Assembly: GCA_045576355.1 (NCBI GenBank)
Contig: JAZNGG010000061.1
Span: 1-64,000, forward strand
Reading direction: 5' to 3'
Length of the DNA: 64,000 nucleotides
Origin: Liminaster sp045576355
GTDB taxonomy: Bacteria > Bacteroidota > Bacteroidia > Bacteroidales > UBA3663
Shown: positions 34,526-42,636 of the stretch, piece by piece
Layout: every line of letters starts with the position of its first letter
Numbering within the stretch: position 1 is the first letter of the stretch
Notes under the pieces: generated by a model
Database searches by the model: none
What the model saw: the letters and a program-made list of their open reading frames with translations, nothing else
Told to the model about the DNA's origin: nothing
Translations under genes and position numbers: made by a program

Positions 34526-36721
34526 TTATTTGCACAGATTTTTCAATTTTTTATACACAAATGCCTGCTCTTCGGGCGTGTCACAATATGTGACGACAAT
34601 GAGTTTCATGCCCGGCTTCCATAGCTGTTTCGCTTTCTCTATGACGAGGGCGGGCTTACCCACTATTCTTGCATTCAGCACTACCCCCGTGCCGGCAAAA
34701 AGATCTGCATAGCCCTGTGTCGGATTGGCTCCGGGATCTGTGGCAAGCGAGAAGGCTCCATCTGCCATCCGTATGCCATCCATACGGACGATGCCCGCTT
34801 TCTTTCCGCTCCAGTCACCACACGAATGGAACACCGGTCCACCAAAAGGCTTCCCGGCATCGACCATCGGCGGGACACACATGTCGAAATATATGTCGTC
34901 GGGCATCATCGTAATGGTGTCATCAGACATACCCAGACCGGAAAACATTCTGCTCGAAGCAAAGCCGTGACCCGGCCGGGCGAGAGCATTGCCGATGATT
35001 TTCTGTTGCTCCAGCGTGAACTCTGTCAGCAGTTGTGCGGTGCGATGCAGCGCTGTACGCATCTCTTCGGGGTTATCGTAAAAATCGATGTAAAACTGGT
35101 TGCTGTCGATGATGTTGCTCACAGTGTTGAGTGGTGACTGTACATCGCAGAACGACATCGGTATCATGCCCCGGGTCTGTTCGACGAAATAGCGAACCAT
35201 ATCGAGTGTGTGGCGTCCGATGTCGGTCTCCGCGACAGGTCGGTATGGAGCATTGACCAGATCATGGACAGAGGCAAACTTCCCGTTTACGGCAGGCGCT
35301 TGTCCCGGTTCCCACATGTAGTCAAATCCGTAGGCCGATGCCACAGTGCCCAGTCCGTACCATGGTTCCAGAAAATTGGCAATGTCAGCCTTAAACTTCA
35401 TGCTCTCTTTCAGTGCGCCCAGCTGCCACTGCAAGGACTTCTCCATGTCACATGAGTCGGAAGCAAAAACCTCCTTCACCCGCATGCGGCGATACACAAG
35501 GATGCCCTCTTCTGCCTCCCAGAACTCTTTGCACCGCTCGTCCAGCTCTGACGCATAGTCTGCATATTCGATCAGACAGAAGTCTTTAGGGGCTGTCGGG
35601 TGAACGATCGTCGCTTGACTGTCAGCCAGACTGAAGTCAAACGTGTCTTGTGTCGCTTCGCTCTCCTCAAGACGCAGATCTTCTGCGATCTCATAGATAT
35701 CCCGGATTCTCTCATCAGAAACTTTATCGTCCATGTTGATGCAGCATATTCCGGTGAGTGTCTGGTCTTTGCCGGAGGCAATGACACGCTCTCGGATCAT
35801 CCGGTGCAATTCTTCTTTACTCTGCGTCTCGATATCTACCGGATTGAGGCGGATGTTCAGGAAGGTGTGGGGCAAATGTTTACGCAGGAGAGCCACATCG
35901 CCACCCCAGCCCAGATCCAGGAAAGCCAACCGTTCAATCTTGGCATACTCTTCGGCATGACGATGAGGATCTTTGCCACAATAGTGAATGCCGTATGCCT
36001 GATGGCGCATGCTCCAGTCCAGGTCGATAGGGAGGATGAAGTCGCGATAGTCCTGTGCTGAAATCATCGTGTGGGAACACTCCGAATGGATGGCAAGCGG
36101 ATGGTCGAACAGTCGTGCCGACCGATTTACCGATATGGACGAACTGCCGGTCTGGCATTGCACATACCACACAAACTTGTCTATCACGTTGGCGATCGAT
36201 CTGAAATAGGCTTTTACTTCGTCCGGACGTGTGATCATGTCGGTAAATATCTCCTCGCCTCGCACATCAAGAGCCAGATTGAGCACACCGCCCCAGTTGA
36301 TGTCGCCGACGACATATCCGTACTTGGCTTTCAACTGTTCTATCAATCGCACCAGTTTCTGAAACGCAGCCGACTTGAAAGCATCTGCCTCGACTATCTT
36401 TAAGTCCTCACGATGTGCACAGATGACCTGCGGAGGTGCATCCTCAAAATACTCCACTTTGCAACCCAGCATCTCAGAAAGCAGATAGCCGGAAGCAAGA
36501 TGTACGGCCCCGATCTGAGGCAAGTCTTTGAGATGGTCTTCACCGAGTCCTAAGTCGCCAAAGCGGTCATACAAAACTTGTTCCATGAGTCTTTCGTCTT
36601 CCACCCTCCTTAAAGGATCGTAGAAGAAACTTTCATCAAACGATATACCGGCGTTCTTATGCCACCACGACGGATGCAGAACTATTTCTACCGGCAATTT
36701 CTTAGAACAGAGTTTTTGCAT
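34526..36721 (-). CDS. Tandem uroporphyrinogen-decarboxylase-fold protein, predicted zinc methyltransferase
   Basis: 731 aa, about twice the length of a single URO-D domain (about 350). Each half has an H-x-C motif and a later Cys: H246-Y-C248 with C327, and H632-S-C634 with C713. The distance from the first to the last Cys is 79 residues in both halves. His-x-Cys...Cys is the zinc site of the corrinoid-linked methyltransferases MtaA and CmuA, which share the fold; true HemE lacks it. I infer that the protein transfers methyl groups or demethylates a small compound, not that it makes heme. No corrinoid protein gene is next to it. It is first in an operon with the MFS gene, behind the promoter at 36746-36779. 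Confidence 0.75.
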   Translation of the reverse strand: MQKLCSKKLPVEIVLHPSWWHKNAGISFDESFFYDPLRRVEDERLMEQVLYDRFGDLGLGEDHLKDLPQIGAVHLASGYLLSEMLGCKVEYFEDAPPQVICAHREDLKIVEADAFKSAAFQKLVRLIEQLKAKYGYVVGDINWGGVLNLALDVRGEEIFTDMITRPDEVKAYFRSIANVIDKFVWYVQCQTGSSSISVNRSARLFDHPLAIHSECSHTMISAQDYRDFILPIDLDWSMRHQAYGIHYCGKDPHRHAEEYAKIERLAFLDLGWGGDVALLRKHLPHTFLNIRLNPVDIETQSKEELHRMIRERVIASGKDQTLTGICCINMDDKVSDERIRDIYEIAEDLRLEESEATQDTFDFSLADSQATIVHPTAPKDFCLIEYADYASELDERCKEFWEAEEGILVYRRMRVKEVFASDSCDMEKSLQWQLGALKESMKFKADIANFLEPWYGLGTVASAYGFDYMWEPGQAPAVNGKFASVHDLVNAPYRPVAETDIGRHTLDMVRYFVEQTRGMIPMSFCDVQSPLNTVSNIIDSNQFYIDFYDNPEEMRTALHRTAQLLTEFTLEQQKIIGNALARPGHGFASSRMFSGLGMSDDTITMMPDDIYFDMCVPPMVDAGKPFGGPVFHSCGDWSGKKAGIVRMDGIRMADGAFSLATDPGANPTQGYADLFAGTGVVLNARIVGKPALVIEKAKQLWKPGMKLIVVTYCDTPEEQAFVYKKLKNLCK

Positions 36722-36745
36722 ATCTACTATTTTTTTGTTTACTTA

Positions 36746-36779
36746 CAAAGATACATAAAGAAATGATAACAAGTGCAAA
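36746..36779 (-). promoter_or_regulatory. Promoter of the URO-D/MFS operon
   Basis: On the minus strand TTTG (36779-36776), then 22 bp, then TATCTTTG (36753-36746). The leader before ATG 36721 is only about 18 nt. Confidence 0.65.
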
Positions 36780-36857
36780 ATCCTGCCGGAAAAAATCATA
36801 AACCTGCTGTACAACCTATGACGCAATGTTTTTAATCCGTTTTTTCGGAGTAAAATT

Positions 36858-36960
36858 GGTTGAGGGGTTGAGGAGTTGAGGGGCTTAGTCTGCCATCGCA
36901 GGGCGAAGTCCCCAAGCCATCAGCCATAGCCAACAGCCATCGCGGGCGTAGCCCCAAAAG
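36858..36960. repeat. Dispersed repeat, copy A (purine-rich GGTTGAGG block plus GCGAAG/GCCATC block)
   Basis: GGTTGAGGGGTTGAGG from 36858 passes into CTTAGTCTGCCATCGCAGGG and GCGAAGTCCCC (to 36913), then more GCCAT-type units to 36960. In reverse orientation the same order (GGGCTTCGCCC, GCAGACTAAG, CCCCTCAAC) is found at 41875-41927 and 42383-42444. It lies in the 660-bp gap 36722-37387, which contains no gene. Confidence 0.8.
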
Positions 36961-37022
36961 CTGTTGAGCGCAGCCTAACTCAGCGCTCTGTCTTACCTAA
37001 CTCAGCACGCTGTGTGAGCCGT

Positions 37023-37065
37023 CACAGCGCCCTTCGTCGGGTGATTCAGCAGGCTGTGTTTGCCT
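37023..37065. repeat. Dispersed repeat with CCTTCGTCGGGTGATTCAGC core, left copy
   Basis: About 42 bp closely similar to 62266-62307 (CTTCGTCGGGTGAT shared exactly). It is set among several CAGCGC / CTGTGT units from 36965 to 37080. The two copies bracket the predicted pectin region. Confidence 0.7.
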
Positions 37066-37132
37066 CTTCAGCACGCTGAGCGAATACTTTATTGATGACC
37101 GTAGTCAACCTTTTCTATAAAAAGATAATTGC

Positions 37133-37140
37133 TACCTTTG
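37133..37140 (+). promoter_or_regulatory. Promoter-like -7 element upstream of the secreted hydrolase
   Basis: TACCTTTG matches TAnnTTTG about 250 bp before the ATG at 37388. Downstream, ATGATG at 37189 opens an 11-codon frame closed by TAA, and further in-frame sequence continues to 37290. Confidence 0.45.
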
Positions 37141-37387
37141 TAGAGATTGAAGAAAAGAAAACGTGCAAGATTGTCACAAGCCAATAAATGATGAAAATCG
37201 AAGACACCAACTTTATTGCCTAACAAGCGGAACAGAGGGATGCGGAGGGAGCAGATGGAGGAATTTTCTGCGCGATATTTTGGGGATTAGAAAAATAATA
37301 TTCATTTTTGCAGGTACAAACAATTTTTTTTAGCAGACAGCACCTTCTTTCTAAGCAGACACAACCATCTTTTTAATATAAAAATCA

Positions 37388-38881
37388 ATGAAACAACGAA
37401 TTTTATCGGTCATAACATTCTCCTTGATGACTATAGTCTCTATGGCTGCAACAGGCAAGTGGAGCAGCCAGGTCACGGGGTCAGCGATCAACTATACAAC
37501 TTCAGCCCCAATGGGGACTGCTGCCAAAGATCAGAACGGCCAGCCTATGACGGTGGTATATCTGGTGAATCTCGGATTTGAGAAGATCAGCCAAGTGAGT
37601 AATGCCGATAACGTGGAGTGGCTGCGCCGGCAGGGCTATCAGGTCATCGAGCTCGACTATGGGCACAGCAAACTGGCGGTGTCGCCCCAACTCAACAAGG
37701 ATATCATCGCCATCAACAGCAGCCTGCAGAGTGGTAAGTTTTGCGGAGTGACTTGTTCATCCTGGCGGTCATACATTCTGATGGAGGGGTATCGCATCTG
37801 TCGCGACATCTCATATTATCATGATGACCCCACTATATATAATTATCCCGATGCGTATAAAACGAGTGCAGGAGATTCGCTTTATCTCGACCTGGTCTAT
37901 CCTGCCGATCCGGCCAGTCCGGTGCCGGTGCTGGTCACTTTTTCATACAGCAACAGTTTTGCCACTGCCGGCAACGGAAAACTGACCGATGCCAACAAGC
38001 ATAAGCGTATGTATTTGCCCTATTTCTGGGGACAGTTTAAGGACAGTTTTGTCGAGGGTGCTTCTGCCGTTGGTTTTGCGTGGGCAGTGTGTGATCATCC
38101 GAAGTATTGTGATTGGGGGCAAGGCAAGTTTACCGGTGGTGCCAATAAGAGTCTCGGTGCGATAGAGGTCAATCCCGATGCGGCATGTAAGGTGAAGTCG
38201 GCTATACGGACTGTGCGAGGCGTGGGACGTGCGCTCGGTCTCAACGGTGATGTGATGGTGACCGGTTTCTCTCGCGGCTCGACGGCTGCGGCATTGGCAG
38301 TGGGCGATGGTAAGATCGATGTTTTTGAGGATACATCACGGGGGCGTTTCCCGGAGGAGAGCAGTCTGGTGCAATGTGCCGTCCTGGGGTCGGGGATGTT
38401 TGACTATGAGCATGCTTTGGGGGCATCGAATGAGTATAGTCGCATGAGTGCCTACGTCACTAATACCGGAACGCTCTGGTCTCATCAAGGCGCATTGGCA
38501 ACCATCCGGACCCATGCCTCGGCGCCCACACTCTTTTATCACAATACGGACGATTTCTATGCCGATAAGGATAAAGATCCTTTGGGGCTTTATGCCACAC
38601 AGGCGCAGCTGATGAAGGAGAAACTGGATGCCCTCGGCGTAGCTACCGAATTGCTTACCAATTATAGTTCCGGACATGCCGTACCTCAGAAGGAGGCAGA
38701 CTTGCAGATGATGTATGAATTTATGCTGAAATATGTGTCGGCTACATCCGGGATCAGTCGGCAGGTCACAAATGACGCTCCGCAAACGAAGGCGACATAT
38801 GACCTTTTGGGGCGGAAGGTTCAGTCCCACACTTCGGGCATCGTCATTCAAAATGGTCGCTTGTCTTTGCATCAAAGATAA
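37388..38881 (+). CDS. Secreted alpha/beta-hydrolase with sorting-like C-terminus
   Basis: 497 aa. Signal peptide to about residue 20 (SMA). The serine-hydrolase nucleophile is in GFSRGS (about 296-301), with the acidic residue probably in HNTDDFYAD (about 390) and the His in SSGHAVP (about 433). It may be an esterase that removes acetyl or feruloyl groups from pectin, given the neighbours, but specificity cannot be read. The last 50 residues (YDLLGRKV...GIVIQNGR) resemble the type IX secretion or surface-anchoring tails of Bacteroidota. A poly-purine leader, no clear -33 box. Confidence 0.8.
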   Translation: MKQRILSVITFSLMTIVSMAATGKWSSQVTGSAINYTTSAPMGTAAKDQNGQPMTVVYLVNLGFEKISQVSNADNVEWLRRQGYQVIELDYGHSKLAVSPQLNKDIIAINSSLQSGKFCGVTCSSWRSYILMEGYRICRDISYYHDDPTIYNYPDAYKTSAGDSLYLDLVYPADPASPVPVLVTFSYSNSFATAGNGKLTDANKHKRMYLPYFWGQFKDSFVEGASAVGFAWAVCDHPKYCDWGQGKFTGGANKSLGAIEVNPDAACKVKSAIRTVRGVGRALGLNGDVMVTGFSRGSTAAALAVGDGKIDVFEDTSRGRFPEESSLVQCAVLGSGMFDYEHALGASNEYSRMSAYVTNTGTLWSHQGALATIRTHASAPTLFYHNTDDFYADKDKDPLGLYATQAQLMKEKLDALGVATELLTNYSSGHAVPQKEADLQMMYEFMLKYVSATSGISRQVTNDAPQTKATYDLLGRKVQSHTSGIVIQNGRLSLHQR

Positions 38882-38965
38882 GCGAGCGAGTTTTTCTCTT
38901 GATAGTTGAAAAATGGCATTTTGGGGAGTTTTTGCTTCCCGATAGTAATGTTTTTTTATATAAAG

Positions 38966-38995
38966 TTTGTTGAATAAATATTTTTTGTAAATTTG
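38966..38995 (+). promoter_or_regulatory. Promoter of the 869-residue secreted protein gene
   Basis: TTTG at 38966-38969, 18 bp, TAAATTTG at 38988-38995. The leader to ATG 39174 is about 170 nt. Confidence 0.7.
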
Positions 38996-39173
38996 CCCCG
39001 TCTTATTCCCTTATGTATGGAGGCATGGGTGTTTTCGATGTGCAGCGGGGGAATGTGAAATGATTTCCTATTTTGCCTCTCTTTGCCCTATGAAATGGGG
39101 TAGGAAAGAAGAATAATAACGAGTAGTTAAACACTTTAAATTATATATATACACTTAAATCAACTTTTAACCT

Positions 39174-41783
39174 ATGAGAAAAACTTTACTCTCTTTAGTG
39201 TGTGCTGCCGCGCTTTTGTCGTTTGGCACACAAACCGCTACGGCAGGTTATGTCGTGGACACATTGCTTTACACAGGGTTTAATACCGATGTGCTGGAAG
39301 ATGGTAGTACAGTGGATTGGGCTACAGGCGACATCGTCGGTGCCGGTAAGAAGAACGTTGAGTCCGTACAGGGCGCCGGATGGATCGTCGGTGGTGGTCC
39401 GAATGGTCAGCGTATGAATAATCAGGCAGGAACTTGCGCTCCTAATGACTCTACGTTTACTCAAAACTATGCTCCTTATTCGGCAGAAGATTTCGGATGT
39501 ACACCGAATGCCCTTTCATGGTTGAAGAGCTCCAATGGCGGTTATCTCATCACTCCCGAGCCGGTAGCTGCTTGCGAGATCTCCATGTGGATGGGTATGG
39601 CAAAATCAGAGACTCGTAAGGAGTATCTGGAGGTGTCATACAGTGCAGATAAGAGCGAATGGACCGTGCTCGACACGATCCTGGTAGATACTTTCAAGAA
39701 GTTTAAACGTCATAATCTTACCTATAGTGGTGATGAGGCGGTTTATTTCAAGTTTACCTCTGTCTCTACCAACGGAAGTAATAATAACATGTTGATCAGC
39801 TCCTTGTTGTTCCACAATACAGAGTTTGTGGTGGATGACCTCAAAGTGGCTTACATCTATGATGGTTCATACTCAACTTATTGCGGCATTGACAATGACC
39901 CGATCTTCCAGCAGTCTCTCCAGAATTATGATGCTACTGCAATCGACGTAGCCGGTAAGACTGTGGCAGACATTCCGCTCGATTCGCTCCAGAAGACTTA
40001 TAATGTAGTCGTTTTGAGTGAGGCTATCTCCAGCGGTCATGCTTATGCCAAGGCCATGGTGGATCTTGTGAACCGTGTGCCGATGCTCAACTTCAAGTCA
40101 TTTATGTATAAGAATACTGTTTGGAACTGGGGTAAAGGTGTCAATCCTTCTCCGAAGGCCGATGCGATCGTAGTACATCCGGACTACTATGAGTCTCCTC
40201 TTTTCCAAAATATCTCTGTCGATTTGGCTGAGGCTGAAGGTCTCCTCCAGCTCTTCGCCGGTGAGGTGGGTGATAAGAACAATATGCAGGCTTATGAGGC
40301 CGCAGCAGGCAGTTTGATCGCTGACGATCCGGTGATCGCAACCGTGGGCGGTTATGCCGGTATCCACCAGCATGGTGAGAAGAATGCTTATCTCTTGCTC
40401 CCGATTTCATCGGATGATATGTTGCGCGATGGTGAAATCAACCTCACAGAGGATGCTTTCATCCTGGTTAACAATGCGATCGAGTATCTTGCTATGACCA
40501 AGACAGATATTGCTCCTGCTCGTGCTCCTGAGTTCTCTATGGAGTATGTTGATGGTTTGACCCGCGTTGCCATCTCTACACAGTCTGAAGAGGCTTCCAT
40601 CTATTACACTACCGATGGTACAGACCCGACAGAGGAGAGTACGCTCTATACCGATACTTTGAGCTTCACAGCCGGTGTTCGCCTGAAAGCAGTTGCCGGT
40701 GGCGGTGCTTACAGCTTGAGTGATATCGTTTCTGACACCGTGGTGGTTAAGACCGTATTGCCGGTGCCGACTTATGTAATCAACAGCACCGAGGGCAGCA
40801 ATGCCAAGGAGGTTGTCTTCACTGCTCCGGTAGAGGGTGCTGAGGTTTATGTGAACTTTGTCGGTTCTGCAGATTTGAATCAGTCTCAGGCTATGACATC
40901 TGTCATTTTGACTCAGAGCACTATGGTAACTTGCTTCGCTTATGACAATAATCACTTGCCATCTGAGGCTGTGACATTTGCTGTCGATGTGGCAGGTAAG
41001 GCTATGAATGATACGCTCGTACATCTCAATTTCCAGGACTGGAATACAGCAGAGTTGATCGATGGTAAGTATTATGACTTCTATAAGAGTGTCGAGGAGG
41101 GAGAAACCGTGACACAGGTTCCGGCAGACTCTTTGGTTACTCGCGTAGATCAAGAGGGCTGGGAGATTGGTTCCTATGGTCAGCGTGTTCTCGTACAGAA
41201 GACCGGTACGGTCAGCGAAATCGGTAAGGACTATGGTCCGGCAGATATCTTCTCTACCGGTGCTACCGGCTGGGCACTCTCATTCCTGGTTTGTAAGAAT
41301 GGTGGCGATCCGACCAATGCATATCTCCGTTCGACTGCCGCTTATGCCGGTCCGTTTGATGTTGTGGTTTATTTGACCGGTCAACAGTCTGCTTCTAACT
41401 ATGAGTGTGTAGAGATCTTGACCTCTACAGATGGTGAGAACTGGGCGCTTTTGGACTCTATCGGATCTTATAACTACAAGAAGATGCACCGTGGTGTAGC
41501 TCATTATACTGGTACAGATCCGGTTTATGTGAAGATGAAGAGTGCTTCTCTCGTTTCTGATATGACCAAGACGAAGACTATGGTCTTTGACCTTTTGCTT
41601 CTCGCTGAGGGTACAGAGGTGGGCATCGAAGGCATCGCTTCTGACGCTGCTAAGAGTGTTGTCAGCGTGAAGATGTTTAACGTGGCAGGTCAGCGCCTCC
41701 AGGGTGCAACTACCGGTTTGAACATCGTGGTGACTGAGTTCAGCGATGGCAGCATCCGGACTCAGAAGGTGTTTGTAAAGTAA
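39174..41783 (+). CDS. Large secreted protein with beta-sandwich repeats and chitobiase-type C-terminal segment
   Basis: 869 aa, function not recognised. Signal peptide to about residue 24 (ATA). Two similar jelly-roll-like modules can be seen, one near 25-220 (VVDTLLYTGFNTDVLEDGS, YLEVSYSADKSEWTVLDTI) and one near 625-830 (DTLVHLNFQDWNTAELIDGK, CVEILTSTDGENWALLDSI). Between them are an alpha/beta-like stretch (225-450) and a segment with EASIYYTTDGTDPTEES (about 475-491), the pattern of chitobiase/beta-hexosaminidase C-terminal domains. The end (VKMFNVAGQRL...QKVFVK) is a sorting-like tail. It probably binds or presents glycan at the cell surface. A strong terminator follows. Confidence 0.75.
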   Translation: MRKTLLSLVCAAALLSFGTQTATAGYVVDTLLYTGFNTDVLEDGSTVDWATGDIVGAGKKNVESVQGAGWIVGGGPNGQRMNNQAGTCAPNDSTFTQNYAPYSAEDFGCTPNALSWLKSSNGGYLITPEPVAACEISMWMGMAKSETRKEYLEVSYSADKSEWTVLDTILVDTFKKFKRHNLTYSGDEAVYFKFTSVSTNGSNNNMLISSLLFHNTEFVVDDLKVAYIYDGSYSTYCGIDNDPIFQQSLQNYDATAIDVAGKTVADIPLDSLQKTYNVVVLSEAISSGHAYAKAMVDLVNRVPMLNFKSFMYKNTVWNWGKGVNPSPKADAIVVHPDYYESPLFQNISVDLAEAEGLLQLFAGEVGDKNNMQAYEAAAGSLIADDPVIATVGGYAGIHQHGEKNAYLLLPISSDDMLRDGEINLTEDAFILVNNAIEYLAMTKTDIAPARAPEFSMEYVDGLTRVAISTQSEEASIYYTTDGTDPTEESTLYTDTLSFTAGVRLKAVAGGGAYSLSDIVSDTVVVKTVLPVPTYVINSTEGSNAKEVVFTAPVEGAEVYVNFVGSADLNQSQAMTSVILTQSTMVTCFAYDNNHLPSEAVTFAVDVAGKAMNDTLVHLNFQDWNTAELIDGKYYDFYKSVEEGETVTQVPADSLVTRVDQEGWEIGSYGQRVLVQKTGTVSEIGKDYGPADIFSTGATGWALSFLVCKNGGDPTNAYLRSTAAYAGPFDVVVYLTGQQSASNYECVEILTSTDGENWALLDSIGSYNYKKMHRGVAHYTGTDPVYVKMKSASLVSDMTKTKTMVFDLLLLAEGTEVGIEGIASDAAKSVVSVKMFNVAGQRLQGATTGLNIVVTEFSDGSIRTQKVFVK

Positions 41784-41795
41784 CGTAATCTACAT

Positions 41796-41843
41796 AAAAA
41801 CCCTGCCCGGGAGAGCGCGCTCCCCGGGGCGGGGTTTTTTTTG
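41796..41843 (+). terminator. Intrinsic terminator after the 869-residue secreted protein gene
   Basis: AAAAACCCTGCCC pairs with GGGCGGGGTTTTT across a GC-rich loop; eight Ts follow (41835-41842). Confidence 0.9.
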
Positions 41844-41849
41844 GTTTAG

Positions 41850-41976
41850 GGGCTATGCCCCTGCGATGGCTTATGGGCTTCGCTCGCTATAGCAGACTAA
41901 ACCCCTCAACTCCTCAACCCTCAACCTCCCAGCCATTGCCATCGCCAATAGCCATAGTGGGCGAAGCCCTTAATAG
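41850..41976. repeat. Dispersed repeat, copy B
   Basis: Contains GGGCTTCGCTCGC, TATAGCAGACTAAA and CCCCTCAACTCCTCAACCC (41875-41927), the same order as copy C and, inverted, copy A. Flanking GGGGCTATGCCCC and GGGCGAAGCCC units are self-complementary. Confidence 0.8.
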
Positions 41977-42020
41977 CTATCGCATGGTTTCGCTTAAAAG
42001 CGTTAACATGTGTTAAAATC

Positions 42021-42029
42021 GGGGGGGGG
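42021..42029 (+). repeat. Nine-G homopolymer
   Basis: A run of nine Gs followed by TAAAATTGG, six bases upstream of a possible -33 TTG (42035-42037). Confidence 0.85.
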
Positions 42030-42034
42030 TAAAA

Positions 42035-42063
42035 TTGGAATTGATGAATATTTATTATCTTTG
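42035..42063 (+). promoter_or_regulatory. Promoter-like element near the G tract
   Basis: TTG at 42035-42037 and TATCTTTG at 42056-42063 with 18 bp between. No ORF follows; a second TATCTTTG is at 42135-42142. Confidence 0.5.
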
Positions 42064-42148
42064 CATGCAAATTTGTATATATTGTTTCTGTATTGTCCAT
42101 TTTGTCCATTCTTGATGTGTTATTTGCCTTGATTTATCTTTGTGCATG

Positions 42149-42241
42149 ACACAAACATTATAAAAATCGAAATATTATTTCTCCATTCCATATTCATTTT
42201 ATTTCTCCTTCTGCTTGTGAAAGTAGAAGGATTTTTTTTTT
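42149..42241 (+). ncRNA. Candidate small RNA with own promoter and terminator
   Basis: TATCTTTG at 42135-42142 predicts a start near 42149. An intrinsic terminator lies at 42206-42241: TCCTTCTGCTT (42206-42216) pairs with AAGTAGAAGGA (42221-42231), loop GTGA, followed by nine or more Ts. The enclosed 90 nt is AT-rich and has no ORF. A longer form could start from the upstream promoter at 42056. Confidence 0.5.
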
Positions 42242-42246
42242 ATTTT

Positions 42247-42489
42247 GGTTGAGGGGTTTGGGGATTGAGAGGTTTAGGGGCTTCGCCCTGCGATGGCAAT
42301 GGCGATGGCGATGGCTATGGCAATGGCAATGGCTATGGTTATGGCGATGGCTTATGGCTTATGGCTTTTGGCGATGGCTTTTGGGCTTCGCCCTGCTATA
42401 GCAGACTAAGCTCCTCAACTCCTCAACCCTTCAACTCCTCAACCAACCAGCCATCGCCATCGGCCATCGCAGGGCGAAGCCCTTAACCC
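42247..42489. repeat. Dispersed repeat, copy C, with long inverted arms and ATGGCN hexamers
   Basis: GGGGCTTCGCCCTGCGATGGC near 42276 has its inverse GCCATCGCAGGGCGAAGCCC near 42463-42483, so the whole element can fold back. Inside are about a dozen ATGGCN hexamers (42291-42371) and the unit GGGCTTCGCCCTGC, TATAGCAGACTAAG, CTCAACTCCTCAACC (42383-42444). Confidence 0.85.
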
Positions 42490-42583
42490 CCTCAACTTAT
42501 ATCCGTTTTTAGTTAATTCTTATGTAAATTGTAAAAAATCTCAGATTATTAATGAAAAATGTAAAATATTAGTATAAATTTTG

Positions 42584-42591
42584 TAACTTTG
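42584..42591 (+). promoter_or_regulatory. Promoter -7 element of the pectin SusCD operon
   Basis: TAACTTTG matches TAnnTTTG, 45 bp before ATG 42637. No -33 partner was identified. It is the only promoter seen for the eight genes to 62172. Confidence 0.6.
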
Positions 42592-42636
42592 CAGCAACTA
42601 TTATCTGAAAGAAAAATAACTTAAATTTATACACAA

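Noticed and set aside
33511..34593. Long + strand ORF (360 codons) antisense to the MFS gene
   Set aside because: The MFS protein on the other strand has clear family motifs; the antisense frame is a shadow of GC-rich codon use.
34526..36721. HemE (uroporphyrinogen decarboxylase of heme synthesis)
   Set aside because: The protein is double-length and has H-x-C...C metal sites in both halves, which HemE lacks; it also neighbours a transporter rather than heme genes.
42247..42489. Invertible promoter element controlling the pectin operon
   Set aside because: The inverted arms enclose no TAnnTTTG promoter and no recombinase gene is nearby; repeat-family origin fits better.
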